A stretch of DNA of 7,875 bases from CAZVRZ01 sp964629965 (GTDB lineage Bacteria; Chloroflexota; Anaerolineae; Anaerolineales; UBA4823), in NCBI GenBank assembly GCA_964629965.1, contig CAZVRZ010000206.1:1-7875 (forward strand), in the 5' to 3' direction. The stretch's first letter is position 1, and the number at the start of each line of letters is the position of its first letter. Shown here piece by piece: positions 1 through 6,353 of this stretch. The position numbers and the translations under genes are program-made. Below the pieces are notes generated by a model. That model had not been told where the DNA came from. It saw only the letters and a list, made by a program, of their open reading frames with translations, and made no database searches.

Positions 1-54
1 GCTGCGCACGCCCAAAACACCCCACTTTCCCCCGGATTATTGAGAGGGTACCTT

Positions 55-936
55 TTACTTTAATAGCTCCGGCCAACGCGCCAGCCAGTCGGGCGGCATC
101 CAAAACTTGCCAAAGCCAAACAACGACAGGGCAAAACAGATCAGCAGCAGCGCTACCGAGATAGCGATCAGGATATAATCCCGGCGGCGGTAGCGCAGTT
201 CTTCCAACCAGGTGCGCGGAATCACGCCAAAGGCGCGCAGATCCATGGCATCGATGATATCTTCGCTGCCGATCATGGCGTGGATGGTCACCGGTACGAT
301 CAGCGGGATCATCTTGCGCACCTGCGCCACCAACCCACCGCGCAAGTTTTCCAACTCGTAGCCGCGGGCACGCTGCGCATCGAGGGTCATCTGGAAATCG
401 CGCCCGAAGGTGGGAATGAAACGCATGGTCAGATCCATGGCATAGGCAATATTGTCCGGCAGTCCCAGGCCGCGGAAGATCACGCCATACTGGGCCGGGT
501 TGAACGAATAAGGGATCAAAACCGTCATCGTCGCCAGGCTGAAGACCCGCAAAAGCTGGCCCAAGGCGAAGATGGCGCGCTCGGGCGTCACCACCAGCGC
601 AGGGCGCCATCCGAACAAGTCGAATGGCGCCTCAAAACGCCGGATGAGGTGCTCGGCCTGGTAAGCCTCCATGCCGCCGCGCCCGGTCAGGAACGTCAGC
701 AAAGAAAAGAAGACCACGAACACGCCGATGAAAAGCAAGGGACGGCGCATTTCGCGCAGCGGCACGCCGGAGGTGAACAGGACGAACAGGGCGATGCCCG
801 CCAGGACGGCCAGGAAACGCACATCCCAGAACATCAGGGTGGACATCAAGAAACAGGCGTAAAAGATCAGCCACGCCCGCGGATCGAAAAACTGGATCAG
901 CGACCGTCTTTTACGGTATCGCCAGGTGACCAGCAT
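55..936 (-). CDS. ECF transporter T component (EcfT/CbiQ family transmembrane protein)
   Basis: This is the membrane scaffold subunit of an energy-coupling-factor importer, which joins the ATPases to the substrate-binding S component. The 293-residue product is strongly hydrophobic at about residues 22-57, 67-85, 121-142, 208-222 and 254-276, the usual EcfT layout. A segment typical of the family (GLPDNIAYAMDLTMRFIP, about 158-175) precedes the first coupling motif, Ala-Arg-Gly at 190-192 in AQRARGYE. The second coupling helix reads AMDLRAFG, so the usual Ala-Arg-Gly appears as Leu-Arg-Ala (233-235). It is the last gene of the operon, 21 nt after the S component stop, and I see no clear Shine-Dalgarno sequence, so translational coupling is likely. 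The stop TAA is at 57-55. The family call is firm; the substrate is unknown. Confidence 0.9.
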   Translation of the reverse strand: MLVTWRYRKRRSLIQFFDPRAWLIFYACFLMSTLMFWDVRFLAVLAGIALFVLFTSGVPLREMRRPLLFIGVFVVFFSLLTFLTGRGGMEAYQAEHLIRRFEAPFDLFGWRPALVVTPERAIFALGQLLRVFSLATMTVLIPYSFNPAQYGVIFRGLGLPDNIAYAMDLTMRFIPTFGRDFQMTLDAQRARGYELENLRGGLVAQVRKMIPLIVPVTIHAMIGSEDIIDAMDLRAFGVIPRTWLEELRYRRRDYILIAISVALLLICFALSLFGFGKFWMPPDWLARWPELLK

Positions 937-957
937 ATATTAGCCAGCAGACAACGA

Positions 958-1890
958 TCAACGCCCGGACTGACGGCGGAAAGCGGCGTAAGCCGAAACC
1001 AACGCCGGGACCAGGATGGCGGCAAAGATCAGGTTCGGGCCGGCAGCCGGCAGGAATTCACCTACCAGGGCAGCGACCGGTGTAAAACCGTTGATCCAGA
1101 TATCGGAGATGGCCGCAAAGCCGATGCCCAGGAAATTGCCCAGCGCGCCCCAGACCACCGAGGCAGCCATATCGATGTCTTTATCGAAGACAAAGCGCAC
1201 CAGCAGCACCAGCAGGAAACCCACTAGGCCAGAAATGCCGGCGAAGAGGGTGATCGGCTGGTCGCCGAAGATGTTGTTATCGACATCGAAGAACATCATA
1301 TTGGGGACCGTGCGATTGAGGGCATACAGCAGCACGCCCAGAACAGCCACAACACCGCTGATGATCAAGACGATGTTCATGCTCTTTTTCTTATCTTTGA
1401 ACAGGAAGGCCATGCCGGAGATCATACCCACCAGGCCGTTGCCGATGCTCCACTGCGGCGACAGGCCAAAACCGGTCAGCGCATCGCCGAACATGTTACC
1501 CACGGCGCCGGTGAAGAAGCCCACCACCGGGCCAAAAGCGTAGCCAAAGAACATGGGGATGGAAATGGCGGGACGCAGCGCCACCTGGCTGAGCGAAGGA
1601 ACGGCGAACACCGTGCCATTGAACAGGTAGCACAGGATGGCATACAAGGCTGCGCCGATGGCCATGTAGACCACTTCACGCGTGCCGATCTTCCAGATCT
1701 CGGACTGGCGCGTGGCCCAATACACGGCAAAGACAACCACCAGGCCGATGAAGACGAACAAGAAACGCATGGCAGCGGTCTCGTCCAGCTTCAGGCTCTC
1801 GTTGAGGGCTCCGCCGACCCAGATGATCAGCAGGAAGAACACCAACACTGCCGCCAGGGCTGAGAGAACAGAAACAAGTTTACGATCCAT
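958..1890 (-). CDS. ECF transporter S component (substrate-binding membrane protein), substrate unknown
   Basis: Hydrophobic protein of 310 residues from the ATG at 1890. An in-frame TTG at 1896 is rejected because it lies 1 nt from the AAGGAG at 1903-1898, whereas the ATG is 7 nt away. The core from about residue 70 has the S-component look: the stretch RPAISIPMFFGYAFGP followed by VGFFTGAVGNMFGDAL (about 106-138) resembles vitamin-type S components, in which a Gly/Pro-rich helix pair leads to a GxxGDxL-like motif. Hydrophobic helices are visible near 5-28, 41-60, 72-92, 105-132, 145-164, 172-191, 210-233, 243-262 and 280-302. Typical S components have six helices and about 180-200 residues, so the first two helices and the length are extra. 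It sits between the fused ATPase (2-nt gap) and the T component. The position supports the role; specificity cannot be read. Confidence 0.82.
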   Translation of the reverse strand: MDRKLVSVLSALAAVLVFFLLIIWVGGALNESLKLDETAAMRFLFVFIGLVVVFAVYWATRQSEIWKIGTREVVYMAIGAALYAILCYLFNGTVFAVPSLSQVALRPAISIPMFFGYAFGPVVGFFTGAVGNMFGDALTGFGLSPQWSIGNGLVGMISGMAFLFKDKKKSMNIVLIISGVVAVLGVLLYALNRTVPNMMFFDVDNNIFGDQPITLFAGISGLVGFLLVLLVRFVFDKDIDMAASVVWGALGNFLGIGFAAISDIWINGFTPVAALVGEFLPAAGPNLIFAAILVPALVSAYAAFRRQSGR

Positions 1891-1892
1891 TT

Positions 1893-3569
1893 TCAAGCTC
1901 CTTTTCCTTCGTTCGAATGAGAAATATGATGGGGGTCGTTCTGGCGCAAGACGTACGCTAACTGCTCGGCGCGCAGCATGCGCCCGGTTACCGGGTAATA
2001 ATGCAAGTTGAGTTTGAGTAATGAAGTAGGCGATAGGCGCAGGGCGCGCATGCGCTCCTGATCCTTGAGGATCGTCTCCGGCGAACCGTCGGCGACCAAG
2101 CGCCCATCGCTGACCAGCAGGACGCGGTTGGCGTACACCACTGCCAGGTCGACATCGTGGGTGATGAACAAAATGGCTTCAAAATTCGGCAAAGCCATGA
2201 TCGAGTCCATGAAATCCATATAATTGCGGTAATCCTGCCCGGCGGTCGGCTCGTCCATGACCAGGATACGCGAGCGCATCGCCAGGATAGCAGCAATGCT
2301 GACCCGCTTCTGCTGTCCGAAGGATAACGCCAGGGGAGGATCCTGCTCGCGACCGTCCAGGTGGACGATCTGCAAGGCTTCTTTGGCCTGCGACTCGACT
2401 TCAGCGGGAGAAAAGCCCAGGTTAGCCGGGCCAAAGGAAAGCTCTTCTTTCACAGTGGGAGCAAAGAGCATGTGGCTGGGGCTCTGAAAAACATAACCGA
2501 GCTGGCGGGCAATCTGAGCGATGCTTTGCGAGCGCGTCTCGCGCCCACCCACCAAGACCTTGCCCGAGCGCGGCTTGAGCAGGCCGATGGCATGCTTGAC
2601 CAGAGTGGTCTTACCGGCGCCATTGGGACCCAGGATGGCGATCACGTCGCCGCGATGGATATCCAGGTTGACATCCTTAAGGGTATCGGGCTGGCCTTCA
2701 TAGCCGAAAGAAACATGCTGGAAGCTCACCAGGCAGTCTTCCTGGCGAAGGTCCGCTGGGCGCGGCGGGCGCACAGGCCAGGGCTGCGCCGGCTCTGCCG
2801 CCGAACGTTCCAAGATGACCGGCGCAGGCAGCTTGATCTGGCGATAATCCACCGCCCGGTTCAGGCCATCCACGTCGCCCAGGTAGCGCACCTGTCCCTG
2901 GTCCATATACGTCACCCGGTCTGGGCGAAAAGGCAGCACGTCTTCAACCCGGTGCTCGACCATGATCAGGGCAATGCCTTCATCCACCAGGCGGCGCACC
3001 AATTGCAGGGTATCGATAGCACTGGCCGGGTCCAGGCTGGCCAGGGGTTCATCCAAGAGCAGCAGCGCCGGGCGCATGGCCAAGACACCAGCCAGAGCCA
3101 CCTTTTGCTTCTCGCCGCCGGAGAGATTGAAGGTCTCGCGCTCGCCCAGGTGGGCAATTCCCAATCTTACCAGGGCATCTTGGGCGCGCTGGCGGATCTC
3201 CAGACGCGGCAGGCCCAGGTTTTCCAGGCCAAAGGCAACTTCGTTCAAGACGCGCGTGCCCAGGATCTGGCGCTCCGGATCTTGCAGCACGGTGCCGACC
3301 ACCTGCGAAATGCGCGAGAGAGACCAATCGGTGGTGGACTGCCCCATAAGTCGGAGCTCACCGGTCAGCGTGCCCTTGTAGCTGCGCGGCGCTAGACCGT
3401 TGATACAGCGGACGAGGGTAGTTTTGCCGCTGCCGCTGGCGCCCGCCACCAAGACGAATTCGCCCGCCCGGATCTCCAGGGTAGCCCCGCTGAGCGCAGG
3501 GATGGAGCGATCACGATAGGTGAAGCTCAGGTCTTGCAGAGCCAGGATGGGAAAGACGGAATCGGTCAA
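1893..3569 (-). CDS. Fused double-domain ECF ATPase (EcfA-EcfA')
   Basis: Cytoplasmic ATPase that powers an ECF importer, with both nucleotide-binding domains in one 558-residue chain. Residues below count from TTG at 3569. Domain 1: Walker A GASGSGKTT (43-51), Q-loop Gln 96, signature LSGGEKQ (149-155), Walker B LLLLDEP (169-175), H-loop His 206. Domain 2: Walker A GPNGAGKTT (314-322), Q-loop Gln 362, signature LSFGQQKR (415-422, with Phe for the usual Gly), Walker B ILVMDEP (435-441), H-loop His 471. A Pro-rich linker lies near 255-275. The start is a TTG preceded 6 nt upstream by GGAG, just after the hydrolase stop. The longer frame back to 3665 would overlap the hydrolase by 77 nt and begins with residues unlike an ABC domain. 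The stop is 2 nt before the S-component ATG. Fused ATPases of this type also occur in YkoEDC-like thiamin-related systems. Confidence 0.92.
   Translation of the reverse strand: MTDSVFPILALQDLSFTYRDRSIPALSGATLEIRAGEFVLVAGASGSGKTTLVRCINGLAPRSYKGTLTGELRLMGQSTTDWSLSRISQVVGTVLQDPERQILGTRVLNEVAFGLENLGLPRLEIRQRAQDALVRLGIAHLGERETFNLSGGEKQKVALAGVLAMRPALLLLDEPLASLDPASAIDTLQLVRRLVDEGIALIMVEHRVEDVLPFRPDRVTYMDQGQVRYLGDVDGLNRAVDYRQIKLPAPVILERSAAEPAQPWPVRPPRPADLRQEDCLVSFQHVSFGYEGQPDTLKDVNLDIHRGDVIAILGPNGAGKTTLVKHAIGLLKPRSGKVLVGGRETRSQSIAQIARQLGYVFQSPSHMLFAPTVKEELSFGPANLGFSPAEVESQAKEALQIVHLDGREQDPPLALSFGQQKRVSIAAILAMRSRILVMDEPTAGQDYRNYMDFMDSIMALPNFEAILFITHDVDLAVVYANRVLLVSDGRLVADGSPETILKDQERMRALRLSPTSLLKLNLHYYPVTGRMLRAEQLAYVLRQNDPHHISHSNEGKGA
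1898..1903 (-). promoter_or_regulatory. Ribosome-binding site deciding the S-component start
   Basis: AAGGAG on the minus strand lies inside the last codons of the fused ATPase and 7 nt before ATG 1890-1888. The competing TTG at 1896-1894 is only 1 nt from it, too close to be used. The overlap of this site with the upstream gene's end suggests coupled translation of ATPase and S component. Confidence 0.75.
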
Positions 3570-3573
3570 GGGG

Positions 3574-3579
3574 CTCTCC
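3574..3579 (-). promoter_or_regulatory. Ribosome-binding site supporting a TTG start for the fused ATPase
   Basis: Read on the minus strand, GGAGAG runs from 3579 to 3574, four bases before TTG at 3569-3567 (six bases from the GGAG core). It lies 10 nt after the hydrolase TGA (3591-3589). The first in-frame residues after this TTG (TDSVFPILALQDLSFTY) match the normal beginning of an ABC domain. This decides the start over the upstream in-frame candidates, which lie within the hydrolase coding region. Confidence 0.7.
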
Positions 3580-3588
3580 GGGGGACGA

Positions 3589-4407
3589 TCATGCCTGTAA
3601 TAACACCTCAACCCGGTCACCGATGCGGGCGCCCAGGCGAAAGGCGGCGCTGCCATTGATCTCACAGATGATCAAGGAACCAGTGCTGCCATACATAGCC
3701 GCCAGCGTGCCGGGAGGCCGGTCGCCAAAAGTATGCACCAGGCCGTCGATTTCGACGCCGCACAGCCGGATCTGCACCTGCCCCGGCTCGCCCACGAATT
3801 CGCCGCCCAGGTCTTCGCGGCGCAAAGAGGTGGAGATATTACCGAAATGGTCGATGTGGATGATCTCCGCCAGCCAACCCTGCGAGGTACGCTCGGGATG
3901 GGGCAGCGAGAGGCGCACGGGGTCCGGCAAAGGCGAGCCCAGTTGGTCAAGGGGAATGCCGCTGGCCAGGTGGGCGGCCACTGGAGCAAAGATATCGCGC
4001 CCATGGAAGACGTAGCTGACCGTGGGCAGCCAGAAGGCGGGGCGATCCAGGTGAACCAGGGCAACGGGCCAGTGCTGGGCTTCGGCGCGCTCCAGCAGCG
4101 GTGTCAGGACGCCGTTATCGGGCAGGACATAATATTGCGCCGCGTCCGGGGCGCCAATGCAGGCCGCCATGGGGCGGCGCTCAGTTCCCACGCCCGGGTC
4201 GACCACCACCAGGTGAACAGTTCCAGCGGGGAAATAGGGCGCCGAGCGCGCCAGGATCAGGGCAGCTTCGTTGACATTCTGCGGCTGGATGGTGTGGCTG
4301 AGATCGACCAACTGCACGCCGGGCGCAATACTCAGGATAATGCCCTTCATCACACCCACGTTGCCATCTTTTATGCCAAAATCGGTCATTAAAGTTATGA
4401 TCGCCAT
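3589..4407 (-). CDS. S-adenosyl-L-methionine hydrolase (adenosine-forming), DUF62 / SAM hydroxide adenosyltransferase family
   Basis: A 272-residue soluble enzyme of the family that includes fluorinase and chlorinase. Its ordinary members use water or hydroxide to convert SAM to adenosine and methionine. Numbered from ATG 4407, the conserved catalytic trio Asp-Arg-His is present: Asp70 in VVVDPGVGT, Arg77 seven residues on, and His135 in FHGRDIFAP. This matches the Asp/Arg/His set and spacing known for archaeal DUF62 enzymes. The N-terminal TDFG (8-11) and VGVMKG (17-22), the IDHFGN (185-190) and the C-terminal EINGSAAFRLG are also family hallmarks. I see no long fluorinase-specific loop between Asp70 and His135, which favours hydrolase over halogenase. 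The ATG at 4407 begins immediately after a consensus -10 element; an earlier in-frame TTG at 4443 lies in the -35 element and is rejected. It is the first gene of the ECF operon. Confidence 0.92.
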   Translation of the reverse strand: MAIITLMTDFGIKDGNVGVMKGIILSIAPGVQLVDLSHTIQPQNVNEAALILARSAPYFPAGTVHLVVVDPGVGTERRPMAACIGAPDAAQYYVLPDNGVLTPLLERAEAQHWPVALVHLDRPAFWLPTVSYVFHGRDIFAPVAAHLASGIPLDQLGSPLPDPVRLSLPHPERTSQGWLAEIIHIDHFGNISTSLRREDLGGEFVGEPGQVQIRLCGVEIDGLVHTFGDRPPGTLAAMYGSTGSLIICEINGSAAFRLGARIGDRVEVLLQA

Positions 4408-4413
4408 GTGCCT

Positions 4414-4443
4414 ATTATATAATGCATCCTGATGAACTGACAA
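4414..4443 (-). promoter_or_regulatory. Sigma-70-type promoter of the SAM hydrolase-ECF operon; probable leaderless transcript
   Basis: On the minus strand, TTGTCA (4443-4438) and TATAAT (4419-4414) are separated by 18 bp, close to consensus. Only six bases (AGGCAC) lie between the -10 element and ATG 4407. A start point about 7 bases after the -10 falls on the A of the ATG. There is no room for a Shine-Dalgarno site or a riboswitch. Regulation of the operon would have to act at the promoter, or from a further upstream promoter in 4444-4507. Confidence 0.75.
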
Positions 4444-4507
4444 ATCTTCCCGGCGCTTTCATCTTAGGCAAAACCCCTATACTCCACGGAGCACACCTGA
4501 TGGGCGC

Positions 4508-5644
4508 TTACATTCCAAACAACGCCACGGCCTCTTCCAGGTGTGTTGTCACCTTGACGTCAAACGGGCAGCGTTCTTCGCAGTCATGACACTGGATGCA
4601 CTCTGAAGCCTTCACAGGCAGTGCGGCATACGCAGCGCGCAGATCGTCTGTCAGATTCAACTGAGCCTGTTTGAACAGGCTCATCGTCTGGCCGATATCA
4701 ATGTGCGCCGGGCATGGCAGGCAGTGGTTGCAGTACACACATTCACCATTGGCAAACTGCTTGAAGGCCGGCAGAATTGCAGTGTAATCGCGCTCTTCCG
4801 CTGAAGCATTCCAAAATTCCTGCGCTTGCGCCAGCTCGTCCAGGTTCTTGCATCCTGGCACAATCGTTGAGACACCTACCTGGTCAAGAACATATGCCAG
4901 GCAGTGGGTAGCAGTGATTGTTATTGAAGGCTGCTCGAAGTGCATTGGGGCGCCTGCCAACTGGACCCTGCCGCTTTGAAAATCTTCTATCGTGATGGCA
5001 CTCTTCTCGCGCAACAGGCTACCACCGCCAAACGGTTTCATCACCACCAGCCCCACTCCACACGCCGCACAGGCACGGTACAGCTCTGACCGCCCTGGCA
5101 CGGCAAAACTCGCCAGGTTCACCGGGAACATAAGCATGTCGATTGCACCGCTCTCCACGGCCTTGCGGGCGATCTCGGTGTTATGACTGCTCAGGCCAAT
5201 GAACCGCACCTTGCCTTCGCTTTGATACCGTCGCGCCATTTCCAGCAGTCCACCCGGCATTATTAATATATCCAAATCCTCCTGCGTGTCACAGTTGTGC
5301 AGATACAGTGCATCCACATAATCGGTATCTACGCGTTGGAGATAATCAAAAAAGAACTTCTCCGCAACCTGCGGATCACGGCTCTTTCCATACTGGTCGC
5401 CAAACATCACCGCACCCAGATGCGCCGCCAAATGTACTTTATCACGCATACCCTTGAAAGCTGTCCCGAGCATGTCGCGGAAGCCCGGCTGCGCCCAGAA
5501 GGTGTCAAAATAATTAACTCCCCGCGACACCGCCTCGCGCAGGACGGCGATTGCGTCCTGCGGCGCTTCGTAAATCAAGTATTCTGTACCCAACGAAATC
5601 TCGCTCACTTTCAATCCGGTGCGGCCTAATTGGCGATACTGCAT
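4508..5644 (-). CDS. Aldo/keto reductase-fold protein with C-terminal two-[4Fe-4S] ferredoxin-like domain
   Basis: The 378-residue protein starts QYRQLGRTGLKVSEISLGT, the classic AKR opening, and keeps a TIM-barrel-like order through about residue 290: GVNYFDT with Asp47, LYLHNCD with His116, KVRFIGLSSH, and VSTIVPGCKN. The C-terminal part has two cysteine clusters, C302-C305-C308-C311-P and C349-C352-C355-C359-P, spaced as in two-[4Fe-4S] ferredoxins; members of this AKR branch are annotated as 4Fe-4S AKRs. Aligned by eye to ordinary AKRs, the catalytic Tyr is Gln52 (in FWAQPG) and the catalytic Lys is His75 (in VHLAAHLG), while Asp47 and His116 remain. It may therefore not do standard NADPH carbonyl reduction; electron transfer through the clusters is possible. 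AAGAGGA at 5657-5651 gives a good ribosome site. GC content looks lower than its neighbours by eye. Monocistronic, separated from the ECF operon by its own promoter. Confidence 0.88.
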   Translation of the reverse strand: MQYRQLGRTGLKVSEISLGTEYLIYEAPQDAIAVLREAVSRGVNYFDTFWAQPGFRDMLGTAFKGMRDKVHLAAHLGAVMFGDQYGKSRDPQVAEKFFFDYLQRVDTDYVDALYLHNCDTQEDLDILIMPGGLLEMARRYQSEGKVRFIGLSSHNTEIARKAVESGAIDMLMFPVNLASFAVPGRSELYRACAACGVGLVVMKPFGGGSLLREKSAITIEDFQSGRVQLAGAPMHFEQPSITITATHCLAYVLDQVGVSTIVPGCKNLDELAQAQEFWNASAEERDYTAILPAFKQFANGECVYCNHCLPCPAHIDIGQTMSLFKQAQLNLTDDLRAAYAALPVKASECIQCHDCEERCPFDVKVTTHLEEAVALFGM

Positions 5645-5801
5645 AGAGATTCCTCTTTTCGTGATATACCTTCGTGAGCATCAAACTTACATCAACATGA
5701 TTATACGGCATTCAAGCAGGATTCTACCAATATTCCCCCAGGGTCGGGCCCACAAGCAGGAAATGGTGTAGAATTAATTCATCACAAAGGAGTGTTTCAA
5801 G
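5645..5801. other. Divergent intergenic region between AKR and solenoid genes
   Basis: The 157-bp spacer holds the AKR promoter on the minus strand and, for the plus-strand gene, the AAAGGAG ribosome site at 5786-5792. A possible -10 element TAGAAT (5769-5774) overlaps a perfect 10-bp palindrome GAATTAATTC (5771-5780). I see no good -35 partner for it. A 9-bp direct repeat CAAGCAGGA occurs at 5713-5721 and 5753-5761, 40 bp apart. Confidence 0.5.
5700..5730 (-). promoter_or_regulatory. Candidate promoter of the AKR/ferredoxin gene
   Basis: On the minus strand a perfect TATAAT (5705-5700) is preceded, after a long 19-bp spacer, by TTGGTA (5730-5725). Transcription would begin near 5693, giving a leader of about 49 nt that carries the AAGAGGA site. 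The -10 element is strong; the -35 spacing is at the edge of the normal range. Confidence 0.45.
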
Positions 5802-6290
5802 ATGGAAAATACACCATTGGTTGAGAATCCAGAAGTTCAACCCGAAACCGGGCAGCCGGATGCACCCCAGGCCGAGGCGGCCCTGGTGGAAAACAGCGCG
5901 GTGGGCAGCGTAGCCAGCGAAAAGAACATCCTGGTGCAAGACAGCCTGGTGGGGAGCGTATCCGCCAACCAGGATGTCGAGGTTCACGAAAGCCTGGTCA
6001 TCGGCACGGTAGCCGGAGGCAATCTAACGATATCCGAATCGGGAGGGGTGGGATTTGTAGCCGGCGGCAATATCAACGTCGAGCAAGGCGGCGGTATGTT
6101 CTTCAACGCCGGAGGCAACGTAACCTTCAGGCAAGGCGGAGCCGGGCTGGTGATCGCCGCAGGCGATGTGACGCTGGAAGAAGGCAGCCGCGTGTTAGCC
6201 ACCACGCAACAAGCATTGGCCTTCGGCGCAGGGCTGGGCGCCGTCCTGGCACTGGCAACGTTTTTGCTGCGGCGACTGAAGGGAAGTTAG
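5802..6290 (+). CDS. Small tail-anchored beta-solenoid protein of unknown function
   Basis: I do not recognise a named family. The 162-residue product starts at ATG 5802, with AAAGGAG (5786-5792) 9 nt upstream. Residues 1-31 are Pro/Glu/Gln-rich and probably disordered, with no signal peptide. Residues 32-127 form six consecutive 16-residue units. Asn or Asp recurs exactly at 42, 58, 74, 90, 106 and 122; a hydrophobic residue follows at +1 and +3 each time, and middle units carry AGGN. This is the pattern of a stacked beta-helix. Bactofilin-like polymers have comparable repeats, but I see no specific bactofilin motif. Residues 138-156 form a Gly/Ala/Leu membrane helix followed by RRLKGS, a C-terminal anchor. 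No cysteine is present. It is divergent from the AKR gene and convergent with the oxidoreductase, and appears monocistronic. A structural or surface-scaffold role is a guess. Confidence 0.85.
   Translation: MENTPLVENPEVQPETGQPDAPQAEAALVENSAVGSVASEKNILVQDSLVGSVSANQDVEVHESLVIGTVAGGNLTISESGGVGFVAGGNINVEQGGGMFFNAGGNVTFRQGGAGLVIAAGDVTLEEGSRVLATTQQALAFGAGLGAVLALATFLLRRLKGS
5895..6182 (+). repeat. Six in-frame 48-bp repeats encoding 16-residue solenoid coils
   Basis: The protein repeat is partly visible in DNA: GCCGGAGGCAA or its one-base variant starts at 6012, 6060 and 6108, exactly 48 bp apart. The two N-terminal and the last units have diverged in DNA but keep the Asn/Asp and hydrophobic positions. 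This suggests internal tandem duplication followed by divergence, with the central units being the most alike. Confidence 0.8.
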
Positions 6291-6353
6291 AAAACGGCCG
6301 CCGGAAACGTTGTTTTACGACAGCCGCTCTAATAAATTGAAACTGGCAAAAGT

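Noticed and set aside
280..1227. Long plus-strand open frame of 315 codons across the T and S component genes
   Set aside because: It is antisense to two clear membrane-protein genes. Its product is rich in Gln, His, Arg and Asp, as expected from the reverse reading of such genes, and it has no ribosome site or domain.
2361..3395. Plus-strand open frame of 344 codons opposite the fused ATPase
   Set aside because: Antisense shadow of a GC-rich ABC gene whose Walker, Q-loop and signature motifs are all on the minus strand.
3589..4407. Fluorinase or chlorinase instead of hydrolase
   Set aside because: The Asp70-Arg77-His135 set is that of water-using members, and I see no halogenase-type extended loop between Asp70 and His135.
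4408..4507. Possible riboswitch before the ECF operon
   Set aside because: The promoter's -10 element ends six bases before the start codon, leaving no transcribed leader. The rest of the gap shows no strong stem.
6291..6353. Bidirectional terminator between the solenoid and oxidoreductase genes
   Set aside because: Only short imperfect stems are visible (for example GTTGT with ACGAC around TTT) and there is no T-run after a GC-rich hairpin.
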